The position numbers and the translations under genes are program-made. 22,090 nucleotides of DNA. It comes from Acetobacteraceae bacterium (GTDB taxonomy: Bacteria > Pseudomonadota > Alphaproteobacteria > Acetobacterales > Acetobacteraceae). Positions 1 to 7,637 of the stretch are shown here, one piece after another; within the stretch, counting starts at the first letter, position 1; the number at the start of each line of letters is the position of its first letter. The notes beneath the pieces were generated by a model. It searched no databases and was not told where the DNA came from. It was given only the letters and a program-made list of their open reading frames with translations. The DNA lies in contig DNXO01000069.1 of assembly GCA_003506895.1 (NCBI GenBank), positions 148,439 through 170,528 of the forward strand, in the 5' to 3' direction.

Positions 1-427
1 GGACGGTGATGACCGCCTGGGTGACAGGCTCACCCAGATAAGCCTCGGCGGTTTCCTTCATCTTGCCCAGGATGAACGCGCTGACCTGGCTGGGGGAGTA
101 TTTTTCCCCGCGGCTTTCCACAACGGCGTCGCCGTTATCGGCGCGGACGATGGTGTAGGGCACCATACCCTTGTCCTTGGCAACCAGTGGATCGTCGTAA
201 CGGCGGCCGATCAGGCGCTTGATGGCATACAGCGTGTTGGTCGGATTGGTGACGGCCTGACGCTTGGCCGACTGACCGACAAGGCGTTCGCCGCTGTCGG
301 CGAAGGCGACCATGCTCGGCGTGGTACGTGCGCCCTCGGCATTTTCGATGACGCGGACGTCCTTGCCTTCCAGAATGGCAACGCAGGAGTTGGTGGTACC
401 GAGATCGATACCGATCACTTTACTCAT
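1..427 (-). CDS. dnaK: Chaperone protein DnaK (Hsp70), N-terminal part, truncated by window edge
   Basis: The ATG is at 427-425 and the frame stays open to the left edge, giving about 142 N-terminal residues. The protein begins MSKVIGIDLGTTNSCVAI, the phosphate-1 signature of the Hsp70 ATPase domain, followed by typical DnaK segments (NTLYAIKRLIGR at roughly residues 64-75, and SQVSAFILGKMKETAE). Hsp70 binds and folds exposed hydrophobic peptides in the cytoplasm using ATP, with DnaJ and GrpE as co-chaperones. An AAGGAG ribosome-binding site lies at about 437-442, nine bases before the ATG. grpE and hrcA lie upstream on the same strand, the heat-shock operon order hrcA-grpE-dnaK. The substrate-binding half is outside the window. 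Confidence 0.97.
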   Translation of the reverse strand, partial: MSKVIGIDLGTTNSCVAILEGKDVRVIENAEGARTTPSMVAFADSGERLVGQSAKRQAVTNPTNTLYAIKRLIGRRYDDPLVAKDKGMVPYTIVRADNGDAVVESRGEKYSPSQVSAFILGKMKETAEAYLGEPVTQAVITV

Positions 428-498
428 TTGAATAAGCTCCTTTCAGCGGACGGCGGCGGCCCGAAGCACCGGCGCTGTCCCTTTTGTGAATGTTCGGG

Positions 499-530
499 AT
501 GTATGAGAGGCAGTGGGCTTGGACAAGGGT
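499..530 (-). promoter_or_regulatory. Possible sigma-32 (RpoH) type promoter for dnaK
   Basis: On the minus strand CTTG (527-524) is followed after 16 bases by CTCATACAT (507-499). Alphaproteobacterial RpoH promoters have a CTTG -35 core and a C-rich CYTATNT-like -10 about 17 bases later; this -10 departs from that at two positions. It lies in the 147-bp gap between grpE and dnaK, where an internal heat-shock promoter would let dnaK exceed grpE in output. The call rests on motif resemblance and position only. Confidence 0.4.
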
Positions 531-574
531 TGTAGGCGAATTTTCCGTTCCATTTTGTCACAAATGCCGGATAT

Positions 575-1156
575 CTACCCCTTCGCGGGGCCGGTGAGTT
601 CAGCGGCCGGGGCCTTGGCCACGACAACCATCGCGGGACGCAGCAGGCGGCCGTTCAGAGTCCACGCCTGCGACCAGGCCTGAAGGACCGTGCCGGGTGC
701 ATGGGTTTCGGTTTCCTGCTCCTGCATCGCCTGATGCAGGTTGGGGTCGAAGGGTTGGCCGACCGGGTCGGTGCGCTTGATCCCGTTCCGCTCCAGCGTG
801 CCGACGAAGCTGCGTTCCATGCTGTCGAGGCCCTCGCGGATCTTCGACACGATGGCTGGCTGGTCGTCGGAGGCCGGCGGCAGGCTGTCGATGCCGCGCT
901 TCAGATTCTCGGCGGTTTCCACGACATCGGTGGCGAATTTCTGCACCGCGTATTGCCGCGTATCGTCGATATCCTTGCGCGCTCGATTGCGGACGTTGGC
1001 GTTTTCCGCCTCGGCGCGCATCCAGCGTTCCTTCATTTCCGCCAGTTCGGCTTCAAGTGCCGCGACACGTTCGTTCGCCGCATGCAGAGCCTGTTCGGGG
1101 GTGAGATCTTCTTGAGGGGGCGCGGCGTCAGGGGCGGCCGCGGTCTGTTCTGACAT
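575..1156 (-). CDS. grpE: GrpE, nucleotide exchange factor for DnaK
   Basis: GrpE is the cytoplasmic dimeric factor that drives ADP release from DnaK. The 193-residue protein has the family layout: an acidic, low-complexity N-terminus, a long coiled-coil (EQALHAANERVAALEAELAE and on through AENANVRNR), then the beta-wing domain with NLKRGIDSLP and a C-terminal end around GRLLRPAMVVVAK, the conserved GrpE ending. The frame could begin at a GTG (1198) or an ATG (1189), but the ATG at 1156 is chosen because only it has a ribosome-binding site (AGGA, five bases upstream). It lies between hrcA and dnaK on the same strand. Confidence 0.95.
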   Translation of the reverse strand: MSEQTAAAPDAAPPQEDLTPEQALHAANERVAALEAELAEMKERWMRAEAENANVRNRARKDIDDTRQYAVQKFATDVVETAENLKRGIDSLPPASDDQPAIVSKIREGLDSMERSFVGTLERNGIKRTDPVGQPFDPNLHQAMQEQETETHAPGTVLQAWSQAWTLNGRLLRPAMVVVAKAPAAELTGPAKG

Positions 1157-1193
1157 GGTATCCTGATCGGGCTGAGGGTCTGTGGGCATGATG

Positions 1194-1233
1194 AACACGT
1201 GTTAAGGTGCGGCCTTCAGTTAGGGAAGGCCGC
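1194..1233 (-). other. Hairpin (and adjoining palindrome) between hrcA and grpE
   Basis: GCGGCCTTC (1209-1217) and GAAGGCCGC (1225-1233) form a perfect 9-bp stem with a 7-base loop in the 109-bp gap between hrcA and grpE. A perfect 10-bp palindrome, AACACGTGTT, follows at 1194-1203. No T-run follows the hairpin on the minus strand, so it does not look like a simple intrinsic terminator. A role as a processing or attenuation structure that sets the ratio of hrcA to grpE message is possible but is inference. Confidence 0.55.
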
Positions 1234-1265
1234 GTCCGAGAACAACCCGTTTCGACTCGTTTGTT

Positions 1266-2375
1266 TCAGCCCAGCAGTTGCCCGATGACCCGGGCGGTAT
1301 AGTCCACCACCGGGATGATGCGGCCGTAATTGATCCGGGTCGGGCCGATCACGCCGATCGCGCCGACGATCCGGCCGGCGTCGTTACGGGCTGGGGCCAC
1401 CACCATCGACACGCCAGAGGTGTTGAAAACGCCGCTCTCCGCGCCGATGAAAATCCGCACGCCATCCGATTTTTCCGCCAGTTCCAACAGCCGCAGCATC
1501 GTCTCCTGCGCTTCCAGGCGCTCGAACAGGGTCTGGATCGCGGTCAGCCGGTCGAGCTGGGTGACATCGGACAGCAAACGCGCTTGTCCGCGGACGATCA
1601 GGCTGCCGGAGCGGCCCTCGCCGGTCCAGGTGGCCAGACCGGCCGCCACCACCAGCGTCGACAACGCGTCCAGTTCCGTCCGGTTCGCCGCCATCTCCTC
1701 GGCCACCAGCCGTCGCAGCTCTCCCAGCGGGCGGCCGGACAGTTTTGCATTCAGGTAGTTGCTGGCCTGTTGGAGCGCCGACGGCGGCAATCCCGGCGGT
1801 GTCTCGATCACCCGGTTTTCCACTTGGCCATCGCTGTTGACCAGTACCACCAGCGCCCGTCCGGGGCCAAGGGGCACGAACTCGATATGCTTCACCGCCC
1901 CTTCGGATTTGGGTGCCAGCACCAGTCCGGCGGCGGCCGAAAGCCCGGACAGCAGGGAGCTGGCTTCGGCCAGCGTATCCTCCAGGCTGCGGCCCGAGGC
2001 GGCCAGGGTGGCGGAGATCGACTCGCGTTCGTCCTCGGTCAGTTCGCCGAAATTCAGCAGCCCGTCCACGAACAGCCGCAGCCCCTGGTCGGTGGGTAAG
2101 CGGCCGGCGGAGGTGTGCGGGGCAAACAGCAGGCCGGAATCGGTGAGATCGGCCATCACATTGCGGATGGTCGCCGGCGACAAGGTCATCGGCAGACGGC
2201 GGGCAAGTGTGCGCGACCCGACCGGTTCGCCGGTCGCGACATATTGTTCGACGATCTCGCGCAACACGGCGGCCGACCGGACATCGAGGCCGGGCGGCAG
2301 CGGTGGCGCCGGGAACGGCTGAGTCCGGCCTTGGAAGCGAGGGAAGCGGCCGGGTGGCGGGACGGACATGTTCAT
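1266..2375 (-). CDS. hrcA: HrcA, heat-inducible transcription repressor
   Basis: HrcA represses chaperone operons through the CIRCE operator and is kept active by GroEL. The 369-residue protein has an N-terminal winged-helix region (SAAVLREIVEQYVATGEPVG, then TIRNVMADL and the hallmark HTSAGRLPTDQGLR), followed by the GAF-like and insert domains (IEFVPLGPGRALVVLV; C-terminal IGVIGPTRINYGRIIPVVDY). It is slightly longer than the usual 340-350 residues because of a proline-rich N-terminus. An in-frame TTG at 2396 lies inside the -10 box of the promoter, so the ATG at 2375, with GGAG eight bases upstream, is the likely start. No CIRCE element was seen nearby, so its own targets, such as groESL, are probably elsewhere. 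Confidence 0.95.
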   Translation of the reverse strand: MNMSVPPPGRFPRFQGRTQPFPAPPLPPGLDVRSAAVLREIVEQYVATGEPVGSRTLARRLPMTLSPATIRNVMADLTDSGLLFAPHTSAGRLPTDQGLRLFVDGLLNFGELTEDERESISATLAASGRSLEDTLAEASSLLSGLSAAAGLVLAPKSEGAVKHIEFVPLGPGRALVVLVNSDGQVENRVIETPPGLPPSALQQASNYLNAKLSGRPLGELRRLVAEEMAANRTELDALSTLVVAAGLATWTGEGRSGSLIVRGQARLLSDVTQLDRLTAIQTLFERLEAQETMLRLLELAEKSDGVRIFIGAESGVFNTSGVSMVVAPARNDAGRIVGAIGVIGPTRINYGRIIPVVDYTARVIGQLLG

Positions 2376-2395
2376 CGCTTGCACTCCAACCGACA

Positions 2396-2424
2396 ATAGT
2401 AGGGTTTGCCGGCCGAAGGGTCAA
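2396..2424 (-). promoter_or_regulatory. Sigma-70-type promoter for hrcA
   Basis: On the minus strand TTGACC (2424-2419), a 17-base spacer and TACTAT (2401-2396) match the housekeeping promoter consensus very well. Transcription would begin roughly 15 bases before the hrcA ATG at 2375, leaving a very short leader holding the GGAG ribosome-binding site. The insertion-sequence remnant begins within about 25 bases upstream of the -35 box, so little upstream control DNA remains. Confidence 0.75.
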
Positions 2425-2492
2425 TTGCGATTAGGCAACATGTCGGTAGCACAGGATATGTCCCGTGAGGCGGAGCTCTTTGGAGATACTGG

Positions 2493-3393
2493 ATGCGGCG
2501 GACAGAAGCCCATCAGGGTGCGCGCGTGATTCAATTCCGGAGTGTTTTTGGACCACCATGAGGCGAGCGAGCTCAATCAGATCGAAGCGGCCGAATTGCC
2601 AGGAGTGAGCGAGCGGACATTTCGGCGTTGGTGTGTTCGCTACGATAAGGCCGGGGAAGCCGGGCTGCTGGACCGCCGGCTGGGCGGTGTCTCGGGCAAA
2701 AGGGTCGCGGTTGATCGCGAGTGCGAAGTCGAAGCCTTGTATCGCACGCGCTACAACGGGTTCACGGCGAAGCATTTTCACGAACACCTTGTACGCGACC
2801 ACCAGTTTTGGTGGGGCTACACCTGGACCAAGCTATTCCTCCGGTCGAAGAGCTTGCCGGTGCGGGCCAAGTTGCGCGGTGCGCGCCGTCGCAAGCGGCC
2901 GCGGCGGCCGATCCCCGGGATGATGTCGCACCAGGATGGTTCACGCCATGAGTGGTGGGCGGAGCTCGATCCGATAGACCTGATTGTGACGATGGACGAT
3001 GCAACGAGTGTGATATACTCGGCGTTCTTGCTTCCCGAGGAAGGCCGCCCCGACGTCCCGGGCCTTGCCGGAGGTGTTTGGCGCGCACGGCCCGCCGCTG
3101 AGCATCCGCACGGATCGCGGGAGCCATCACTTCTGATCGCCGAGGCCGGCGACAAGGTCGGTCGCACCCGTCTGGCGCAGGTTGGCCGAGCGCTGGCGCA
3201 TCTGGGTGTGGACCATATCGCGGCTTACCCGCCCGAGGCCCGTAGGCGATCGGAGCGTCTGTTTCACACGCCCCAGTGCCGTCCGATGAAGGAGCCGGGG
3301 CTGGCCGGGATCACGACGGTTGAAGCCGTCGACCGGTTTATCAGCACGGTCTATATGCGGGCCCATAATGCGCGGTTCGCGGTGCAGGCATAA
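2493..3393 (+). pseudogene. ISNCY-family transposase, broken by frameshifts
   Basis: The protein looks like an ISNCY/IS1202-like DDE transposase: a helix-turn-helix (QIEAAELPGVSERTFRRW), the linker YTWTKLFLRSK, then PGMMSHQDGSRHEW and the first catalytic region LIVTMDDATS. The natural start is probably the ATG at 2493, with GGAG six bases before it, giving MRRTEAHQGARVIQF. One extra T in the run at about 2544-2548 then shifts frame. Near 3045-3060 the frame shifts again, so that the second catalytic region (TDRGSHHF, 3110-3133) is read only in another frame, followed by TGA (3134). It returns to the first frame by about 3140 (EAGDKVGRTRLAQVGRAL, RSERLF). With the second catalytic Asp out of frame it should be inactive. 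Confidence 0.8.
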
Positions 3394-3397
3394 CTGG

Positions 3398-3423
3398 AGG
3401 GATCGGCATTCGTTGCGATCCCT
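3398..3423 (+). terminator. Hairpin just after the transposase stop codon
   Basis: AGGGATCG (3398-3405) and CGATCCCT (3416-3423) form a perfect 8-bp stem with a 10-base loop, five bases after the transposase stop (TAA, 3391-3393). No T-run follows, so it could be a weak terminator or a structure belonging to the insertion sequence. The remaining stretch to 3730 holds the right end of the element and a relatively AT-rich leader of the next gene, with no further gene that can be supported. Confidence 0.4.
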
Positions 3424-3730
3424 GGAGTCGTCCTAACGGAGATCCTGTGTGATTAGGAGGACCGCCAGGGGGGAAAGGGCAACACGGTAACAGTCCATAC
3501 GCTCAGTCTGCAAATCCCGCCCTGTCCGTTGCGTGTGCAATTCGTGCATGCCACGGTACATAAAAGCAACAAGCGGATAATCGATGTGCTACATAAACCG
3601 GACAAAACTATTTGCTCTCGACATTGTGATTAAGCAGCACAGAGCAATGCTCTGCCGTCCGCAAGGGACAGGTATTTGTGGATTCGTTGCGCCGGCTGTT
3701 CTATGCACGTCTACCAATCGGAGAGAGGGA

Positions 3731-5350
3731 ATGGGCGGACTGATTTTGACCTCTCTGGCGAGGCGACTGAAGGCCGGAGTGAACGCGCTGAGGCGACGCG
3801 CTCCAGCCGATCCCGACGACGATGCGTTTAAGAAATTTGTCGCGGACAACTTCGATCGGACCGATTACCTTGCCCGCCATCCGGACGTAGCCCGGTCCGG
3901 TCTGGATCCGATGCGGCACTGGCTGGATTTCGGAATATTTGAAGGCCGGGCCATGTCTCGCGCTTTTCAGGTTCGCACGGGTTCCGCGGTGTCACGGGGC
4001 AAAGCCGGGGGTTGGCAGACTTTCACTCATCGGCGGGTCGCTGTCGCGGTGAAGGCATCAGGCCTGCCGGACCGCGTCCTTGCCCAGATCGCCGAACAAA
4101 GCCGGTTAGACGCGGCAATTCTGGCGCCGGGCGCGAATGCGATCCAGGCGCTGCCTGAGGTGGACTTCAGCGACATGGTCGCCCGCAAGGGCCTCGACCT
4201 TGCTGACCTTCTCACCGAGATTCCTGAGCGTCCGCGAGCCGTGTTGCTAATGCCGTTCCTGGGCGTCGGCGGGTCCGAAAAATTCGCCGCCAACCTCGTC
4301 GAGGCTTTCCAGACAGCCGGCCTCTCGCCAGCCTTGGTCCTGGTGACGGACCAGTCCTCGGCGGCAGCCGGAAATTGGCGGTCCTTGTCTATCCTCGCGC
4401 CGCTGCGTAACGCGCAGGTCGTTTTCTGGCGCGATCACTGCCAGTCTGGAGGCGGCGACGCTTCGTTGCTGGTCCGCGTAATCCAGGGCCTGGCGCCGCA
4501 AATCGTTGTGGTCATCAACAGCCGAATTGGACTCGATATGGTCGCGCGCCATGGCCGGGGACTGTCTCAGTGTTCGAACCTGTTTTGCATGTTCTTCGGT
4601 CTCAGCCCGCGGGCATTGGGTGCGCCTTATGGTTGGCGCTTTCCCCGTACAACATTGCCGTTCGCGACTGCCGTCACTGACAACGGGCACACCGCCCGGA
4701 TTCTCCAGGGGCTGTTCCACCGGCTCCCGCGCCAAAACATCGCGGTGCTGCCGGCCATGGCCGAACCCGCCGGTACCGATATTTGGGAGGAACGGTTGGT
4801 GGCGCGCGTTCGCCACGCATCCCGAACATCCACGAAGCGTCGGTGGGTTTGGATCTCTCGTATCGAGCCATTCAAGGGCTTGGCGATCCTGAACCAACTG
4901 GCCAAGCTGCGCGGTCATGACGAATTCGACTTGTTCGGACCGCCTTCGGCCGACCTGCCGGCGTTGGGCTTGATCCAACCGAACATTTGCTACCGAGGGG
5001 TTCTGGACGACGTATCCGCCGCCGACTTCTCGGAATATGACGGGTTCGTCTTTACCAGCCTGTTCGAAGGCATGCCCAATATCGTTCTTGAAATGGCACA
5101 ACACGCCATACCGATGGCGCTGGCCCGGGTCGGCGGCCTGGATGAAACGTTCGACTCCGATTCGGTCTTGTTCGTGGAACCGGACACCCCCTCGGCCGCC
5201 GAAGCGTTCGCCGCCGCACTCGACAAGATCAGCCTGTTGCCGCCCGACCGGATCGAACGCATGGTGACGACGGCCTACCAGCAGACCTACGACCGCCATG
5301 CGCCCGAGGCGTTTCGGCACAACGCCGCCAGATTGTTCACCCGCTCATGA
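3731..5350 (+). CDS. Glycosyltransferase, family 4 (group 1) type
   Basis: This 539-residue protein probably moves a sugar from a nucleotide-sugar onto a surface polysaccharide or glycan; donor and acceptor cannot be told. The N-terminal region carries a motif common in alphaproteobacterial surface proteins and transferases (FDRTDYLARHPDVARSGLDP, then HWLDFGIFEGRAM). The middle has MPFLGVGGSEKFAANLVEAF, the nucleotide-binding-like first half of a GT-B fold. The C-terminal half has ISRIEPFKGL and the E-x7-E motif (FEGMPNIVLE, E446 and E454) of GT4 enzymes. The frame is open from 3584, but the ATG at 3731 is chosen because GGAG lies seven bases upstream. Its stop overlaps the next gene's start in ATGA, so the two are translationally coupled. 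Confidence 0.8.
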   Translation: MGGLILTSLARRLKAGVNALRRRAPADPDDDAFKKFVADNFDRTDYLARHPDVARSGLDPMRHWLDFGIFEGRAMSRAFQVRTGSAVSRGKAGGWQTFTHRRVAVAVKASGLPDRVLAQIAEQSRLDAAILAPGANAIQALPEVDFSDMVARKGLDLADLLTEIPERPRAVLLMPFLGVGGSEKFAANLVEAFQTAGLSPALVLVTDQSSAAAGNWRSLSILAPLRNAQVVFWRDHCQSGGGDASLLVRVIQGLAPQIVVVINSRIGLDMVARHGRGLSQCSNLFCMFFGLSPRALGAPYGWRFPRTTLPFATAVTDNGHTARILQGLFHRLPRQNIAVLPAMAEPAGTDIWEERLVARVRHASRTSTKRRWVWISRIEPFKGLAILNQLAKLRGHDEFDLFGPPSADLPALGLIQPNICYRGVLDDVSAADFSEYDGFVFTSLFEGMPNIVLEMAQHAIPMALARVGGLDETFDSDSVLFVEPDTPSAAEAFAAALDKISLLPPDRIERMVTTAYQQTYDRHAPEAFRHNAARLFTRS

Positions 5351-6207
5351 CACCCGACATCACCGCGACGCTGATCTTCCATCGGGAGGCGGCGTTGGCG
5401 ATCCCAGCCCTGGACTCCTTCCAACTGATGGTCGACGCAGCGCGCGCCCATGGCCTGATCGTACAGACCCAGGCCATGCTAGATCGTCCGGACCCAGCGA
5501 CGGCCCACATCATCGGCACCTGCACCGACCGGCTGGACAGGGTCGAGGAATTCGACTTCGGCGACCTTGGCCTGACGCGAAATGCCGGGGTCCAACGTGC
5601 CGACGGCCGGTTCCTGGCATTCTTCGACGGCGACGATCTGTGGGGCAGCGACTGGCTGCATGCGGCGCACGCCAACGCCATCGCCGCGGAGCAGCCAGAC
5701 GACGCCGTCTGGCACCCCGCCTGGCTTTACTACTTCGCCGAGAGCGATTTCGACCGCCACGTCACAGGCATTACGCCGCACCCGGAAGCGAAATCGTTCA
5801 CCGCCTCGCAACAGGCATCGACAGACCTGGATTTTGACCGGCGCCTGCTCGCGCTCGACAACCTCTGGACCGCCAACGTCTTTGCCTCACGCGCCCTCCA
5901 CCTTCGGTTTCCTTACAGCGCGGTCGATCCAGCATGCGGGTTTGGCATCGAAGACTGGTCCTGGAATATCGCTACCGTCATGGCGGGAATTCAGCATCGA
6001 ATCGTGCCGGAAACGGTCCATCTCATTCGCCAGAAAGACACCGGGTCCCTCGGGACGCGCAATGCAGCCGAGGGCCTCCTGCCACACCTGCCGCCCGGCC
6101 TTTTCTGGCCGTCCGATCAGGCCACTCACGGTCAAGCCCCTTACGATCAGGACCCTGGCGATCAGGACCCTGGCGATCAGGACCCTGGCGATCAGGACCG
6201 AGTGTAG
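5347..6207 (+). CDS. Glycosyltransferase, family 2 (GT-A) type, with C-terminal repeat tail
   Basis: A 286-residue GT-A-type transferase. The diagnostic segment is GLTRNAGVQRADGRFLAFFDGDDLW (split here as GLTRNAGVQRADGRF followed by LAFFDGDDLW), residues about 75-99, with the DxD metal/nucleotide-sugar motif at 94-97; GIEDWSWN near residue 200 fits the usual acceptor-side acidic motif. The usual first strand of the fold is present (ATLIFHREAA) but the nucleotide-binding part is short. The start overlaps the upstream stop by four bases. The last 20 or so residues are the repeat DQDPG, made by a 15-bp tandem DNA repeat and unlikely to be part of the catalytic fold. The final 16 bases overlap the convergent amidohydrolase gene. 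Confidence 0.8.
   Translation: MTPDITATLIFHREAALAIPALDSFQLMVDAARAHGLIVQTQAMLDRPDPATAHIIGTCTDRLDRVEEFDFGDLGLTRNAGVQRADGRFLAFFDGDDLWGSDWLHAAHANAIAAEQPDDAVWHPAWLYYFAESDFDRHVTGITPHPEAKSFTASQQASTDLDFDRRLLALDNLWTANVFASRALHLRFPYSAVDPACGFGIEDWSWNIATVMAGIQHRIVPETVHLIRQKDTGSLGTRNAAEGLLPHLPPGLFWPSDQATHGQAPYDQDPGDQDPGDQDPGDQDRV
6145..6199 (+). repeat. 15-bp tandem repeat, about 3.7 copies
   Basis: The unit GATCAGGACCCTGGC occurs at 6145-6159, 6160-6174 and 6175-6189 with a partial fourth copy to 6199. The copies are identical, suggesting recent expansion by slippage. The unit length is a multiple of three, so copy number can change without breaking the glycosyltransferase frame. The last partial copy also encodes the end of the amidohydrolase on the other strand. 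Confidence 0.95.
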
Positions 6208-7301
6208 AGCGAGACCGCGTTATCCAAGAAGAACCTCCGCTTCTTCTCCTCCGCCATTGGCATCGGCAGCACATGGGCGGGATCGTCGTAATCCCAATGC
6301 GGGTAATCGGTCGCGAACAGCAGCCGGTCCCAGCCGATCCAGTCGATCGCATCCAGCACATGCGCTCGGTTGGCGGGTTCCTCCATCGGCTGGGTGGTCA
6401 GCCAGACGTGGTCGTGGATGTATTCACTGGGCAATCGCTTTAAATGCGGAGTCTCGACCTTCAGCCGGTTCCAGATCTTGTCCAGCCGCCAGGCCAGCGA
6501 GGGAACCCAGGCGAAGCCAGCCTCGATCAGCACCAGCCGCATGTTCGGGATGCGTTCGAACACGCCCTCGATCACCATGGAGGTCAGGAAGGACTGGCTG
6601 GACTGCGCATGACCAACCATGTCCTCGATATAATAGGACGGCCAGCCGGCGCCGCTGACGGGATAGCCGCCGAAGCCGAAGGCGTGAACGCCCACCGGCA
6701 GGCCGGCGGCGGTGGCGGCTTCATAGACTTTCCAGTAGCGCTTCTGGCCCGGCGGCTCGCTGGTGCGGCTGAGCATCAGCACCTGCACGAAATGCGGGTC
6801 GGTGGCGTAGTGCTCGATTTCCGCGACGGCGGCCTCGGCGTCTTCATACGGAACGACGATCGACCCCTTTAGCCGCGGTTCCGGGGTTAGCCATTCGTGC
6901 AACTGCCACTCGTTCATCGCGTGGCAGACGGCGGCGCCGAATTCGCGGTTCTGAAAGCTTTGGCCGTTGTCGCCGGTGGCGTTCAGGATACCGAGCACGC
7001 AGTTGTTGGTGTCGAGAAGCTGCTCGCGCAGGAAGGGCAGGGAACTGCCGGGGCGTCCGCCGGGGGGCCAGGCATCGCGGCGGGACGCGTTGGGCTGGCC
7101 CTTGGGATATGCCGGGCCGGCCTGATACGCCTGACGCGGGCGGGAGCCGAACATCCGCATATGCTCGATCCAGCGCTGCTCCAGATAAGGGTGCAGCGCT
7201 GTGTCGTCGTTGCGCTGCGGATGGATGTCGCAATCGGCGGTGGCGAGCTTCGACTGGTTCGGCGCCTGGGGCAGCGGCTTTTGGGTGACCTGGACGTTCA
7301 T
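6192..7301 (-). CDS. Amidohydrolase (amidohydrolase-2 / ACMSD-like family)
   Basis: A 369-residue metal-dependent TIM-barrel hydrolase or decarboxylase of the amidohydrolase-2 family; the substrate cannot be inferred. The first-strand metal motif is D-x-H (ADCDIHP, D25 and H27) in place of the classical HxH. H206 (VGVHAFGF) and D332 in FATDYPHWDYDDP are the other expected metal or catalytic residues, and FERIPNMRLVLIEAG is a typical family segment. The ATG at 7301 has GGAG eight bases upstream. The stop (6194-6192) lies within the repeat tail of the convergent glycosyltransferase gene. It is not obviously in an operon with its neighbours. Confidence 0.85.
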   Translation of the reverse strand: MNVQVTQKPLPQAPNQSKLATADCDIHPQRNDDTALHPYLEQRWIEHMRMFGSRPRQAYQAGPAYPKGQPNASRRDAWPPGGRPGSSLPFLREQLLDTNNCVLGILNATGDNGQSFQNREFGAAVCHAMNEWQLHEWLTPEPRLKGSIVVPYEDAEAAVAEIEHYATDPHFVQVLMLSRTSEPPGQKRYWKVYEAATAAGLPVGVHAFGFGGYPVSGAGWPSYYIEDMVGHAQSSQSFLTSMVIEGVFERIPNMRLVLIEAGFAWVPSLAWRLDKIWNRLKVETPHLKRLPSEYIHDHVWLTTQPMEEPANRAHVLDAIDWIGWDRLLFATDYPHWDYDDPAHVLPMPMAEEKKRRFFLDNAVSLYTRS

Positions 7302-7418
7302 CGTGCCATCTCCGTCAAGCGGGGGTCTGATTGGGTGTGAATGTCGGCGTTTTGGCGGGCGTTGTCCATGGCAACCGGGCGCTGTGAACGATGGTGCGCC
7401 GGGGGTGATGTTTAGGGT

Positions 7419-7446
7419 TTGCGTCTGGCGTTCGGTCTGGTATCAA
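7419..7446 (+). promoter_or_regulatory. Likely promoter of tRNA-Ser
   Basis: TTGCGT (7419-7424), a 16-base spacer and TATCAA (7441-7446) resemble a housekeeping promoter and end 15 bases before the mature tRNA start, the usual spacing for a tRNA gene. The rest of the 7302-7461 gap shows nothing recognisable. Confidence 0.45.
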
Positions 7447-7461
7447 CCGCCCCCTGTCGCT

Positions 7462-7551
7462 GGAGAGATGGCCGAGCGGCTTAAGGCGCACGCTTGGAAA
7501 GCGTGTGTGCGTGAAAACGTACCCAGGGTTCGAATCCCTGTCTCTCCGCCA
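7462..7551 (+). tRNA. tRNA-Ser (anticodon GGA), CCA encoded
   Basis: GGAGAGA (7462-7468) pairs with TCTCTCC (7541-7547), followed by discriminator G and an encoded CCA. The D-arm GATGGCCGAGCGGCTTAAGG, anticodon stem CACGC/GCGTG with loop TTGGAAA (anticodon GGA at 7496-7498), a long variable arm and the T-loop GGTTCGAATCC are all clear. A long variable arm with a GGA anticodon identifies tRNA-Ser reading UCC/UCU codons. Confidence 0.97.
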
Positions 7552-7637
7552 GTTTTCTCGATCGACCCATACGACCCACAGCCGACAAGTTATCGCCGCC
7601 TCCCCTCCATCGCCACGCAGCCTCACACAAACACCCT

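Larger units (their letters stand above)
2436..3450. mobile_element. Decayed insertion sequence of the ISNCY/IS1202-like group
   Basis: A transposase remnant occupies most of this roughly 1-kb segment. Near its ends CACAGGAT (2450-2457) recurs in inverted orientation as ATCCTGTG (3442-3449), which may be the core of the terminal inverted repeats. GATTAGG occurs as a direct repeat just outside (2429-2435 and 3451-3457). On the right it abuts the inverted repeat; on the left it is 14 bases away, so it is only a tentative target duplication and the exact left end is uncertain. The element sits between the hrcA promoter and the glycosyltransferase genes. Confidence 0.65.

Noticed and set aside
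2376..2400. CIRCE operator upstream of hrcA
   Set aside because: Only a half-like GAGTGC is present just before the start; no paired second half with the usual nine-base gap was found.
2541..2550. Programmed frameshift for the transposase at the T-run
   Set aside because: Joining the first frame to the second needs a +1 shift with no recognised slippery signal, and further shifts downstream point to decay instead.
4247..5320. 357-residue open frame opposite the first glycosyltransferase
   Set aside because: It has no recognisable domain, while the plus-strand frame has clear GT4 motifs.
6145..6199. CRISPR-like repeats
   Set aside because: The copies are direct tandem units of 15 bp with no spacers, inside a coding region.
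7462..7551. tRNA-Sec, given the selenoprotein
   Set aside because: The long variable arm could suggest it, but the anticodon is GGA and the 7-bp acceptor stem is that of tRNA-Ser.
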